From assembly GCA_000328365.1 (NCBI GenBank), contig KB293691.1:29586-93585 (forward strand): a stretch of DNA of 64,000 bases. The letters run 5' to 3'. A program made the position numbers and the translations under genes. Below the pieces are notes generated by a model. It did no database searches. It was not told the DNA's origin and worked only from the letters and a program-made list of their open reading frames with translations. Positions 33,610-47,209 of this stretch are shown piece by piece; the stretch's first letter is position 1, and the number at the start of each line of letters is the position of its first letter. The stretch comes from Capitella teleta. Taxonomy: Eukaryota > Annelida > Polychaeta > Capitellidae.

Positions 33610-36269
33610 CGGCGCTGACATGCTGACGAAGATGAGATGGAGTCACCCATCACATGCATGTATTTATCTCCATAGAAACACATTCTTTCATCTTTAAGAT
33701 GCAAGCTTCGCGTATCTGCACAGGTGAGTTATGAACAACCTGCGCACTACGTTAACACGATGAATTCAAAGCATACGAATCTCTGAGTTTGAACTTTGAA
33801 CCTTTGAACGGTGGAAAAAATATAAGCTACGTACACTGGCATCTGAAAGATTTAAATGTAGAAAGATGGAAACAGGTCATTCCCTGCCTCTTCCTGCCGT
33901 GAGAACCTAATCCAAGGTTAAACGTAATTACTCTTGATTGCATGCAGGATAAAGGTCATTCCAGATTTCAGCCCCAAAGGCCAAAGGTCTGTCTTTAGCT
34001 TAGATCGAGGTACCTTTTATTGCAGGTGCAGCAGACCTTTCCAAACCTCACAGTCTTTCATTATAAGCAATAACGTATGCGTTTAATTACACACCTTTCT
34101 GTTCATCAAACTAGTATACAGTAGTTTGGATTTCTGAAACCTGTCAGAAGGAAGTAACGCTTCTTGGAAGGAGAAACAAAAATGAGTGGTGTGATTTCAT
34201 AGTGGGGTGGGGTCATCTTTAGGCCTATCGATTGATAAAGCCTGCACCAAAACATAATTTCATTACAGCTCTTCTGGGCGCTAGCTAATGTTCTTTCCTC
34301 GAAACCCTTTACCGCTTCGTGGATAATATACACACAGGCACAGGGATCGACCGGTTGCACGATGTCGCAGATTTCAAAACCCAACAATAGATATGAACCG
34401 AGGCTGATTTTGTGCTTGATTACATGTCAATGCCTTCAGTCTACACACCCTTTGTATTGAAAAGCTTATTGCAGATTTCTATGAAGTCGGCCTTATTGTT
34501 ACTTTTGTAAGTCTGCTCAATTTCTCGGTAGAAAATGTCCTCTATACAGAACAGGCTTTTATGCAAAAAATGAAATAACAAAAATCAAAAATCAAAATCA
34601 AAATCGTGACAGTGGTTATTTCTGATATCAGGATATCCGTACAGCCCTAGTTTTTCCAGTCGAATTTTAGGATAGTCATACCGTATAATAACCAGACTAT
34701 AACCAAACATATAGACTACTATGTATAGTATACATTAAAGCTTTATTGCGCAACACTGCGTTCGGTGAAGCTTTGAATGCCAAGCGCAGAGGCCAAACCC
34801 GGAGAGCGCAATGGATGCAGACAGAAGCTTCTTAGTTGGCGGTTTTTTCATCAATATTTTTGCATTTAAGCCGTTTCTGTTTCGTGACTGAAGGATGAAT
34901 GCTCATTTCGCTTCAACCTCTTCCTGTCATTAGTAGGAACAGCGATATCGGAACAACGAGGTATCCTTGCGTGCGTTCACTTGAATCGTAGCCCATTACT
35001 GTCATCCGAAACACCTGCATTTCAGGGGTACTCGCTGTACCACTGTGAAACTCAGGGTTTGCCTCGAAATCAATCAACGCTATAGCAAGTAGCACAATGA
35101 TGACAAACACGACTTTGTTTTACACAAGCCGAAGAGGCGCACATCTGTCAGTGGGGGATCTTGGCCCTTGCTTAAGATTCCGAAGAGGTTTCGATCTCGA
35201 TCTGCGCAGTCAATCAGAAAGTGACATTTAATTACACGGATTCGTAGCTTGCGTTCTGTTGTTGGGGTGTCTGTTGACGGAACAATAGCCACAGTTTGTT
35301 ATCAGGGTGGGGTGTGTGTAGTTAATGTCAGAACGTTGTTGATATCGCATCAATAGACGACTTTTGATATGCCTGTCCTGACGTCGGGTTGCGAACATGG
35401 AGATATGTAAAAAACAAATAAAATAATCAAAGTGGTCCTTTGGAGTGATGCATGCCCCAATAGAACAGCGGTTGAATGCCCTACGGTGTTGGGATAGATT
35501 CCTCTAATGCCACAATTGTTCACTGCCTCTGGAGACCCATTCGCAGGGATATGCCCGGATTGGTCCTGGGAAAAGACGGCATACTGGGAGCTGAAGGGCA
35601 AAAAAAAAAAAGCTCATCGAAAAAGACCGCCCACGTTGACAACAATGCGGTGTGAGCACGTGACGGGGAGTCATAGTCCCTGAGAGCGATAATGGGCGCG
35701 AATAATAGAGTTGAGTGATTGCATAGGATTAGCCGTTTTTCGCGACCTAACTCCACAGGATTGACTCTTCTAGAGAGGTGAAGGAATGATCGAACACGAT
35801 GCGAGACTCGGGGCAGGGAAGGAACGAGATCACTCTTCACGCGGAAGAATTATGACTGGAATTTTTTTACGCTGATTAAGTAAGATACTGCAGAATGTAA
35901 AGCCAGACAGTCGATTCCAATCGTGTCTATATCTCAACGTGAGAATAGCAATGAAGAATTTACAGCGAGACTCTTCAGATTGGTCACGAACTATGTCCTA
36001 ATGAAGTAAAAAGAAAAGGGAAAACAAGGAACTCTGATTAATGCCATATGCAAATAGGAGGAACAAAAACGGAGTAATTCCTGATTGCACCACCGACAAT
36101 ACTCTTCGGCAACAATGTGTTTTTCCCTCATTGCTTTCATGTCTGTCTGCCGTTTGAACAACGAAACAAAACTACCTAGAATCAGCAGAATTTTCTGTAT
36201 GCTTTTGAAGTAGCATTTGGCTCTAATAGTATCAAACAGCTTGTATATAACTCATCGTCTTCTCTTGTT

Positions 36270-36398
36270 CTTGTTTTTTTTTTTTTTTTTTTTTTTTTCT
36301 TTTCTTTTATTATTATTATTATTTTTTTTTTTTTCTGTTTTCTTTTCTTTTTTGTTTTGTTTTTGTTTTGTTTTGTTTTTGTTTTGTTTTTTGTTTTG
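36270..36398. repeat. T-rich tract grading into (TTTTG)n
   Basis: Poly-T with ATT interruptions, then TTTTG units on the plus strand. Confidence 0.92.
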
Positions 36399-37455
36399 GT
36401 ATGGTAGAACTCGCGTCATCCAGCTCTGTATAATTACCAGTAGTGACACGTGAAATAACCAAAGGACTTCATCCTAACTGACCAGAGTGCAGGGAAGCCT
36501 TAGTTGTGCATCTGGGGAAGGAAGATGTCATGATCAGGTAAGTTTTATGGCTTTGATCAGAGCCAGGTAACTTGTCTGCCTGATTCAATTGAAGTCAGCT
36601 GTTTACTCTCTGCGCCAGCCATGCAACAAGGCGCTGTTCAGTCTCTCGTAAAATTGAGACAATGTGGGCATACATTAAGGTGGGCTCATTTTTATTTGAA
36701 GACATAGTTTACCATGCAAATGAGTAAATCTGCGAGTATCTGAGAAAGAGATGCGCACGGATACGGTCTCATTGGCTTCGATGACGAAGCATTCTCGTGA
36801 TTTGTTATAATTTCACCTTTTTTTCCTTTCTCACTGAGCCAGTATTCAATCTACACGCCTCGATACTTCGCACAGTGCTACACATTATCATATTCCGCAA
36901 TCAATAAAACCAACAATTTTATATTATTCGTAATTATTGGCATCGTAAATTGCATCTGAAATCATGTGTATCGCATCAATTTCCCATGATTTTCATTAAT
37001 TGATAGGCTGTGGTAAGCGGTGGAACTTCCCTTTTGACCGTTATATCATTGATATATCGGCATTCTGGCAATTTTTGGTGCCAAAACATTCATGTGTGTT
37101 GATGGCAGAACTTACATATGGTTTGTGCGTAAATGTTTTGAAACTAGAATCATTCACTTTGTTTCCTTATAATGGTATATTATCTGCAAGAACACTCTCC
37201 ACTGTAGGTGGTTTTTGTGCCAGTTATAATTATATCCGATACATAACCAAGGTTTCCAGCATTGGATACATCTTGTGGAATTAGTGTAAGATATGATGGT
37301 ATCACGCTGAAACATGCTGAAATTCAAAGGACTGCAAATACTTTCAAGTTTCAACTGAACTTTGTAATATCATCCACGGAAATGTTTCGAGATTTTTACT
37401 AAAGAAGTAGTTCGTTGACCCCTTCGTCCCTCATGCGAGGAAACTGAAATGGAGA

Positions 37456-37488
37456 GCATTGATATAGCATTGATATAGCATTGATATT
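37456..37488. repeat. 12-bp tandem repeat, nearly three copies
   Basis: Perfect units GCATTGATATAG. Confidence 0.9.
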
Positions 37489-40400
37489 CACAAAACAGAC
37501 AACCAAGAAACAGAATAACCCAAGCCACACGCTGATGCAAACGCAAACGTCGAGTTCAGATTAATAGCAAAGAATCAACGTGTGCAAAGAGGGACATGGA
37601 GGGGGACGGGGGAGCGGGAGGAACAGGAGGAGCATGAGGAGCCGGAGGAGGCGGGTGCAGATGCGCAGTTCCTCTTCCTTTTTGAGACCTCACTCGGTCC
37701 GGAGATAAAATCACCTCATTTGTCGGACGCAATCCAAATAGAATTTTCTCTTAAGATGTTTCGCAGACCACTAAGTATATCACGAACAGTGAAAGGCGAT
37801 TGCGAGATGACGCAGATTCAGACTTCATTTATAGATCGGAGCCCCCAATCTAACTGCCAAAGGAATCTCTGAAGGCGAGGGTGCTGGCATGACCATTCAA
37901 CGGCATCCTCTGTCACATGATTATAACCTCACCGGCCTTTCTGATGAAGCGCAGAATGACCTTGGACGAAGCCAAATAAAGATACCCTCGTCACATTTTG
38001 GCGCGGAGAGTGCCGACTCAGGTCAATGCTTTTTCTCGTATCATGAAACTCGCACAGTCGGCTGGCCATGCAAGCCATATATGCAGGGTCAAGCATATTG
38101 TAGATCACAAAAGATGGTATGCACGGGGGCCCGAAGCATAAGCTGTCACTTTTGTTGGGGAAAAGGACATGAAGCTGTGGGAGGCAAATGAGCACCATAG
38201 CTTCCATCAGATTAAATGTCAATCAGAGAAAGGTCGAAGAAGGATTTAGACCTGAAGTAGAAATCGCATGGAGAATAAAGAGGGATAAAGAGCATGAATG
38301 ATAAGCAATTTTTTTTCATTCTCTTTCGGAGACAGCTGAGCGATGCCTGTTGATATGTAAATCGGTGGTAACACGAGCATAAAGTCCCATCACAAGGGTT
38401 TTAAATGAATTAGCGATCGTTGATGGGAGGCGAGGAGTCATTCCCATTGTGAGGGAGGGAACCGATCCGATGAGGGTACAAGGCCCGCAGGGAGAAACCA
38501 TAGAGGCAGGAGAAACCCGAGTCTGATCAAGTCATCCATTTGCAGAAGGCGTAATCGCTCACTGTGAGTGTACTTTTTTCTACCACAATGCACTGTCGAT
38601 GTCGGCAGAATCAGCAGGAACTCTGTTGTCAATGATGGAGACTACGCCACAATTTGATTTGGCCGCATGGCTTGCTCTACTGCAATTGATAGCTCAACGA
38701 AATCTGCGCCCACTATTTGCCCGACCCTCGAGATTCAGCCCGTGCACATTACGATCATGAACTTCGGGACTGACATGGACTGTGCTCACTCTTTCTCCTT
38801 TTGTATTGTGTGTATGGCGTAGATATTAGCACAATGCACGGTGGACGGACAATGGCTGGCACGGTAATTCAAAGCATGACTGGCTTAATTGAAGGAGAGC
38901 AGTGTGGGTCGCAGTGGGCTCTCTGTGTCAGGCAATCACTGTCTTGCAATTTTCGCAGCGGCGTGTGAACGCAGTGAGCGAGGCAAACAATCTCTCGATC
39001 ACAAACCGGTATCGCCACTTCTCTCGATCATCATTGATCCAGCAACCAGCGGGATCAAGTTTCCCTGAGGGTGCCGGGGACAAGCATCGCCGAGAGAGCC
39101 CTTGATAAACGATTGACGAGAAGCATGGAGATTGATGCTATACATGCATGCCGCAAATATCAGGGTTCGCGCGATGGGACCCGGTGCTGTTTTCCCGCCT
39201 TGTAATGAATGCTATTTACCCCTTTGGGTAGCGGCAGACGCCATTCATTGTTAAGAGTTTTGCTGACGTGATGTATGCTCATACGGCGTAATAGAACCGA
39301 CGTACGCGTGGCAAAAATTCCTTGTATTGATGCTCTGTATTCATCAGTGGATCACACTGAACTGATAGTGTGATAGCTGAGACAAAGACTCCAGCAAATA
39401 GTGGCAGTTTATCCACTGCAAATGAAGATACACATTGACATCGACAGGATAATGGTCAGCGTTTACATCAGTGCATTGACAAAGCATGTCAGCCGTCAGC
39501 TTTGTCCATGTCAAGCTGCGCAGTCCACACAATGCAATCTTCATCAAGCAAATGGCAAGCCTGTTCCCCTACACGGCCTACTTCAAATCGACAGGATGTC
39601 GTGTCGTCGTTTCAAGGGGGACAACCCTCTCGTCCTGCCCTCTCTTTACCCCTTTTTTGGGAAGATGCCCCCACCCCTTGTTATAGGCGCGTGACACACT
39701 CGAAAATGGAACAGCCGTAGCGGTTACGCCACTCTACGTAAGAGAAAATGTAGTAATTGCACAATATAAACAAGATTGTGGGGGCTATCGCTCGTGGAAA
39801 TCACCATTCGGGTCAACGCGGTTGACCCGGGATTGGTATTCACGTCAGTAAAGACAGCATGCTTCCATATGCAATGGTCATACATGCGAAATATCTGTTG
39901 CAATCTTACGACCTCGAATTGTGTATGCAATTCGACTGAGATGTATGGCATAATACCCGTGATGGAGTAGAGAGCGTGATCCGGACGCTACAAGAAGCAA
40001 AACAGACACCAAAGTTGATGGTCACTCTGCTTCGACCCGAGTGCCAACAAAAAACCCAATTGAATTTACAGAAGAAGCATCGCCGCATCGACAGCAGAGC
40101 CAGGCGCAGGATGGAGAGCAGTTTTGGTGCTATAAATGGAAACACCGCCCTCCTCTGGCACCACAGCAGTCCCGTAGCACCCTTTCTAATGATGTTATGC
40201 ACTCACCAATCATAAGCGATTGTTCTATAATCAAATGTAGGGCCATCTTTACAGAAGACCATGCTACTGTACGACGTTATAGTTGATTGCGTTGTGATTG
40301 AATGCTTGGCCAATTGACTCGCTGATCTTCCATGAGAGATCCTTGCGCATCGCGCCCCTCGATCCTCGCACGCGGATATGGTTTTTCTTCGCTAATTTCC

Positions 40401-41637
40401 TGAAGTCTGCCTTATATGGTACAATATGAGCTGACGGCTTCGAGGGCACAGCAAAGATTTGGCCTGTGTAAGGTAAAATGGCAATGTAATTAGCCGTATG
40501 CTGACAGTAAACAGCCCTGTTATTGCGTTATTCAAACCTTTGGTTGACATACCGTACTTTCGGTTGTGTGCATTCAGCAGCAGAGTCCATATAGAAACTG
40601 TAAGCAATGTATGATTTGCACTTACAAACCAGGAAAGGCGGCCACAGAATATGACGTAATAGGCAGGGGAGAGCGAGTGGTGAATATTTGCGCATATCAC
40701 AATATAGGAGTGCGGTCAAAACTGACCAAAGCCTTCTGGGATGGCGCTAATTTGTCTTGTTATACGCCTCAAACTTAGAAGGATGAGTTGTGGGTCATTG
40801 TTTGACAAACGGGGGCCTCCCATCAGAACGGAGGCAAGTCGCAAGACATGATGACGTATGGTGTCCTTGCAGCTGGCGAGGGACATTCGCATGCTAATTC
40901 TTCAATCGTGGTCCTCTCCTTCGACTGGTCCGTGATATTGAGGCAAAGCGAGTTTTGATTAAAGGAAAATGTCGAGTGAGATCATTCGGCTGATCTGGGA
41001 TCCAGCAATGAAATAGCCGTAAAACGCGACCGCTGCTCTCCCGGATCTCATGCCTTGATCTGGCCCGTGGTAAATGAGGGCGAGAGATCCTCCGCGAGGA
41101 GAGGCTTCTCGTAGTTGCCCCGCAATCAGGATAGTCTGCAGAAGCAAGATCCCGCGGAATAGGTTTCCATCAATTACCAGACTCCCTGTGGCCATGGCAT
41201 TTAATTAAGTTGTCACTTACAGCGTGAAAGTCCGAGAAACGCGAACTTCGTAGAAAACAAGACACTGTTTTTCAAAGCCAACATTCGCTCATTGCAGTCT
41301 CGATGTATCTCACTTGTTCTCGACTCGTTCGTCTGTTGGGGTGTTGGACGAGCGAGAAACCTTACAAAGGATGTCTGGAATGTCGGTGGTTTCATAAGAT
41401 TGTTCCGATCACCAACCCGCTTTGCTGATCCGCCATAACAACGGTTTGATACGTGTGGCTTGTAAGATATTGGGTAACATTCATAGCCACTGATCTAGCA
41501 ATAATCAGTCTATTTGTGCTCGTCAAAATCCCAAATATGAGAATTGTCATATATCCTGTGACAACACTATCAATCCACATTTTTCTATTTTCTTCTTTTC
41601 TTTTCCGGAAAACAATGCACCATATCTCTATAAGTTT

Positions 41638-41659
41638 GTTTGTTTTTTTCTTTGTTTTG

Positions 41660-41690
<31 letters not shown>

Positions 41691-41708
41691 GTTTTGTTTT
41701 GTTTTTTT
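41638..41708. repeat. (TTTTG)n microsatellite
   Basis: About ten TTTTG units with flanking T runs. Confidence 0.93.
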
Positions 41709-43770
41709 CAATTTTAAGAACAAGGTGACCAATTGATTATTGATTATTTGCAGAATTCATGTTCGTGAATGAAGCCGTGACTTCGATTAAGAAAGGCTTT
41801 ATTAATTCTTTGTGTTTGAGAAGCGGTAATGAAGGTTCATTGGTGAAGCGGAGACTGAATGCGTACGGCATGCAGGCAGGTGCTTCCAATCTACCTGATC
41901 TTTGTGTACTCAGGTGAGATCGATATTACTGAGGAGCAGAGACGCGCATCTATGGGTTTCAGGGGGTGTGTTTCTGTATTGTGAGGCATACGTCTAATCA
42001 GAATTGGGAAGCAGAATTCACCTGGAGTAGCGTGGAAGAGCCAGCTGTCCGCCTGAACACTCGAACGGCGTGTTGCAATGACTATCAATGAGAGCGTAAT
42101 CTATAGATTCCAACCTCTGATAATCATAATGGTGTAATTACATTGATAGCTCTGTGCGCGCGTTACACATATACTAATAGCTATGCATGCACCAATGTAG
42201 GCCTCTTCTTCCTTAGGGTTTCTTGTCAACATAAAAGCAGTATAATACGGCGCTCATTACCAGGTCTTCCAACGCATAATGGTGTCAATAAAGCTCTTGT
42301 GAGTGCTCAACGTTGGCGCATCAACGGGTGATGATTCGCATTGAAGAGCAGCTCGTGGCTGTCTCAGACCCGTCGTTTCGTGGGAAATCCGTATTCCCTG
42401 CATGTGCGCCATTCGCACTGCTCCCTCCCCTAGGGTGTCTGAAACGACGTGCACAATACACGTTAGACGACACGGTCGTTCGCAACTCATGCTCAATCAT
42501 CCACGCTCGCATTTAATGCCTAAATACCCGCGGATGCGACCAGTCCTCGATTTCAAGCTCACTTGCGCCGAGTGCTTCATCATTCGAAGGCTACATCGCT
42601 CCTTGCCGCCTCTTTTCCGCCTCTTTTCCGCCTCATCTACCTCCTCGTAGCAACGATCAAAACTACTTGATGGCTGCGATGCAATGATCGGACGCTGAAT
42701 CACGTCAATACGTGTGACTCATTACTTCTCCATTATCCTCCTTAACGCATAACGCAATCCTGATTCAATGAGCACTGAGTCAAATATATGACCCAAACAC
42801 AGATGATCTGTGAAGGGGGCACACCTTCCTCAACTGGAAACAGAACGTATGCATAAAATAACCAGACCGTATAATCAAATCAGTATATAGCAATAATAAA
42901 CCAGACGATTGTTTGATCATAAGCACAATCGCACATTCAATATAAGTTCCATACGCTGCTTAGCCCGTGTAAAGAAAAGATCCCCTTCGTCCAAATTTGA
43001 TTTAGAAATGGCTCTAAAAATAGCCGTGCCGAGAAAGGCACGTGGGCTTTTGATGGATAACTTTGACCACCTCAACGCTGACTGGACATTGCTTGAACCG
43101 GACCTCATCCGATTGCCTAGGCACTCTCACTCAACCAATTAGGATCTCGTAAATGACCACCACAGTCACTCTGCGTCTACTGACCGGAGCCAACCGGGCG
43201 CTTCGGACGCCATAAAAACTACGGAATACCGAGTTCCCATCTTCGAAAGCAATAAGTGACGCCCATTACGACGGGCGACGTGGCTATTCTCTATCAGCGC
43301 TCTAATGCAGTACAAGTGAAAAGAATTAGGCAGCCTGTGTTGACTGCCCTCTGCTATGATGAATGTACTGACATGGAATAGGATTTCTCCCCGTGTATCA
43401 GTGAGCATATTATAAGGACCAAACATTGACTGTTATTGTCGATCATTTTTTTTTTTTTTTTTTACTGAGACACAATTTCGCACTTTTGAGTTATGAACGC
43501 CGATCAGTATTTCTCCTAGCACATTTCATACAATGCATCACAATACCATATGTATTCATATGATATTTGATCAATGATTCATCAATAAAATATACGAGCA
43601 ATATAACATTTGCCCCGGATATGCCCCCCCCCCCCGAAAAAGTGAAACAGTGCTCCGTCAGATGATTGAAAATGCGGATAAGTGTGGAGATAGATCCAGT
43701 CTATGCATACTATATCACAAGACGGATGTTGAGATCTCTCCGCATTGACAACCTCCCAAGCTCATATTGA

Positions 43771-43811
43771 TGCGCATGCGCACTCAGAAATGAGGTCACG
43801 GGGTGACGTCA
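43771..43811. promoter_or_regulatory. NRF1 site next to a CRE
   Basis: TGCGCATGCGCA at 43771-43782 and a perfect cAMP response element TGACGTCA at 43804-43811. This is a promoter-like pairing without a recognisable gene beside it. Confidence 0.35.
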
Positions 43812-45960
43812 TCAAAGCAATAACAATTTGAGGCGCAATATAAGGGGAATATGTTTTTAATTGCAAAGCCCCTGTGTCACTCGGTGCGATTAAAGGACCT
43901 TGTGGTTCCGCAACGGTCAGTTGTTGATTGCTAGTTGTACTGACCGCTTATCGAGTGCCAAGCGTTGGTCCCGGGAGGAAGATCGAGCTAGATTTAATGC
44001 TCCTCGACCCTGACTATCTTCACTGAGGCACAAATCTACAACTTCGATTTCGAGAGGTCAAACTGGCACCTGATGGCTCCCTGGTCAGCTGATTTGGTTT
44101 GTACGCAAAGCATCAGTATTCCCCTCAAGGATAATGCGAGTTGTCCGAAAGCATCGACGCCAATGATTCTAAATCCTTCAACATAGCTATAAAACAGGAT
44201 CTTGGTTTTGATCTCACGTAGCTGTCAAATTATGTATTGCTTGCATTTAGAAATTGGCAACATTGCACCCACTCAACTATCACTTGTGTTTATTTGTGAT
44301 CGATGCCAAGCAATGTATTTGGTTTATGAATGAAGGTTTACACGTGCAATATGCCAGCAATGTTTACTAACAAGCTGAGGGGTGGGTGGCAAGGAGGCAC
44401 GGGAGATGCGCCTTGCCCTGAGGGCGAATCCAAGAAGGTAGGTAACGGCCGAGGAGATAAATCCGCTGCTGGCTCTGGCGGATTAATTTGCACGAGGCAT
44501 TATGCAATCACAGGTGAAAGGCTCACTGACGAGAAGGAGAAGGCTTTGATTGGGGTGCCATCACTCAGCAGTATCTCTTGGAATCTGTGGGAATAGATAA
44601 GAGAGCTAGGAGCGGAATAAGATTCCGAATGCCAGCAGATTGATCCGAAACAAAAACTTCCGCGTTACCCCGCTGAGCTAAGCATCTCCACCTGTACGGA
44701 GGAGTCTCAGAGCAACAATCAGAGGTATAAGCTTCTATCCCAGGTGTGGTATCTTCCCATGGATCGGTAATTAGCGAATGATCAAAGGCTACTGACCGCC
44801 AACATCAATAGCTAGCTCATTGGAAAAGCTGGCTCTTCTACGTAAAGGGGAACTGTCAGAACAGCGTAAGATCAAAACATTAGTATCGACATGGGTATCT
44901 GTGGATTCTTAGAAACGATCCTAGGCATGCAGTTGTAACATGGAACGACTAACTCCCTGCTAGGCTAAAATGTTAAAGTCAGCGTTGATCATCTGAGGAA
45001 TGTGAAGTCAAAGACCCCTGACTATGACGCAAACATCTCATGCACGTTAAGCGGTTTCTGACACTGTACTGAAATTGACAAATGCGCTGCTCGGACGGCG
45101 TGATGGTTGGCTATGCATAGAAAATGAGCGATCAACGCCGCGAATGCACCAGTGACCGTTCTAGATAAAGTGATCCAAACACGTGCTCACAAAAGGTTAA
45201 ACAACGATTTGCATTAACATTCATGGACATTTACCAGGTTGGCGCCTTAAACATCACTCTTTATATGTACATGTTTGATTCCAGTGAGATTGAACACGCC
45301 CCCGGGTTACCTCTTAAATTAACAGCACTGATTCGCATGTCTAGCTCTCTGTATACGTTTACTATGTTTAGCTGCAACTCATAATTATGTAAGCTATTTG
45401 TCTGAACCTCTTCTCCTTTTTATGTAAAACGAGCATTTCGATCAACATCAGGACAAAATCAATGCTCGCAATATGCAATATACAATGCACTGTGATTATT
45501 CTGCGAGTGTTTGGCAGATAGCAAGGGCGGTCGGTACAGATGAGACCCTTGTGCATACATTGAGTTAGTGGGTGATGGAGATCAGTGTAATTATTAATTG
45601 ATGTTGATGCCAACAGATGCGCAACACAGGGACGATCATGGAGCAGGTATCCTGGTTGGTTTCTTTGCCAAGGCTGGTAATGATTTCGATCAACTTTTCA
45701 CCAGTAGATGGTTCTAATAAAGTGCATGGATCAATGGATACTTATTTTGTCTTAGCTGTCATAACAACATATTGTATTGTGCAAGTGCATGTAAATTGTT
45801 ATAGGGTTAGGGATGAAGCAGGCGTTTTTCCCCGCGTACATCGTATATGAGTATATATCGAACTGTTAATCCTTTCTGAGAACGACTGGCATGTGTGATA
45901 CAGAAGCAACAGTGCTGATATCAGCATTCTTCGCGTGAGACTTATAAAAAGTCATATGAA
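43812..45960. other. Non-coding stretch
   Basis: No gene recognised. Contains a weak tRNA-like stretch near 44620-44690 on the minus strand. Confidence 0.5.
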
Positions 45961-46024
45961 GGGGATTTGACCCGTCAATCATCCGTTTACAGGGCCAGAG
46001 TCCCATCCATTATGCTATGGAGAC
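45961..46024 (-). mobile_element. tRNA-Thr(UGU)-like SINE head or tRNA pseudogene
   Basis: On the minus strand it starts CTCCATAGCATAATGGATGG, close to the 5' part of tRNA-Thr including box A. It has an anticodon-loop-like CTGTAAA and a box B-like GGGTCAAATCCCC. The stems are degraded and the acceptor stem does not pair, so it is not a working tRNA. Confidence 0.5.
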
Positions 46025-46349
46025 AGCTGAAACTCGTCTACTCTACTCACCCGATAAAGCAAAACGTTGAACTACTCCGTGGGCGAGTAAATTGATGATC
46101 TAAAAGTAGTTCTGGACGCCAGACTTGGAAAAAAAAAAAAAACACGTCTTGCAGTGAGATAATAATTTCGTGAGTTTTAAGTCTTACGTTATTGCATGGT
46201 ACATGTATTGATAGAAATGTAATGAAACCTTTATGTCACTTATAACATAAGCGATGCTTCGTGGGTATTTAACTCGTTTTGGAGTAACATATTTCACTCG
46301 TTCGAGCTGATGAATAGGTTAAAGTTTCTCAAAAATGACTTCAAAGTGC

Positions 46350-46415
46350 CAATTAAGTAGCTCAGTCGGCATGATCGCCTGACTACAATCAATCGTCCTC
46401 TGGGTAGGTCTGCCA
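46350..46415 (+). mobile_element. Degenerate tRNA-derived SINE head
   Basis: Holds a full box A (TAGCTCAGTCGG), then CGCCTGACTACAATCA, which resembles a tRNA anticodon arm. Box B is poorly preserved (CTCTGGGTAGGTCTG). Confidence 0.4.
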
Positions 46416-46686
46416 GCAAGGCATTAGGGATTAATAAGTTCAGTTATAATTCGTTATAATTTATCATTTACTCTGCAGTGCTGTCCATCTGCATAACAAA
46501 GACGAATGCTCTGTGTTCTTCTACAGCTGCATTATAAAGACTCCTCTTCATTTATGGAAGGTTTTAAATGATCTCGGGTTTCTGCTCTGACGGCCATTTA
46601 ACGCTACAGAGTGTTCAGTCATGGCTTCAGTAGTAAAATTAAAATTACAAGTAAAGCAAGTAAAATTAGAATTTCAATTGAGAGCT

Positions 46687-46735
46687 ATGATTACTTTTAT
46701 GATTACTTTTATGATTACTTTTATGATTACTTTTT
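46687..46735. repeat. 12-bp minisatellite, four copies
   Basis: Perfect units ATGATTACTTTT. Confidence 0.95.
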
Positions 46736-47185
46736 ATTCTACCTTGCAGAACCATCACGAAGTTCAAAATTCCGCAAAAAGGAAATATTGTGACATAAAT
46801 CACCGTGTGTTTACGCAAAATTGATGAATATCAGGGCTGTACAGCAAGGTAAGCTATAGCAACACTCAATTATGCATGACTGATGCACGTGCGTCATGTT
46901 TTCAGATCTACTTCTGTTGATCTGATAGAGTTTCTATCATCGTCATTTTTCAGCCATCAATTCAGACTTATCGGTTAAAATTTCTACGGACGTCATTAAT
47001 CGTTATACAAAGCTGAAAGTCCATGCCGTCAAGCGCATGATAATTGAAAGCTATCTTTACGTTCGGTTCCTACTATAAGGTACATTCCCAAGGTAAATGT
47101 ATAGCCATTGCAATGTGAACTATGTTATCCCAATTATGGCCAACAATTAATACTCGTGGAGTCATGTCAGTAACTCTCTGTATGC

Positions 47186-47209
47186 AAAAAAAAAAAAAAA
47201 AAAAAAAAA
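47186..47209. repeat. Poly-A tract
   Basis: 24 consecutive A. No AATAAA or target-site duplication was noticed nearby. Confidence 0.95.

Larger units (their letters stand above)
33620..43440. other. Non-coding stretch, about 10 kb
   Basis: No coding exon recognised on either strand. Contents are low-complexity T/G tracts, a small 12-bp tandem repeat, and a purine-rich block near 37590-37660. Blocks around 38-42.6 kb are less AT-rich. Confidence 0.5.

Noticed and set aside
34913-35110. Signal-peptide-like minus-strand frame (VFVIIVLLAIALIDFEANPE)
   Set aside because: It begins at GTG with no in-frame ATG, lacks similarity, and no supporting exon was found.
44665-46415. Functional tRNA genes
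   Set aside because: The box A matches are good, but the acceptor and anticodon stems do not pair, so these are SINE heads or pseudogenes.
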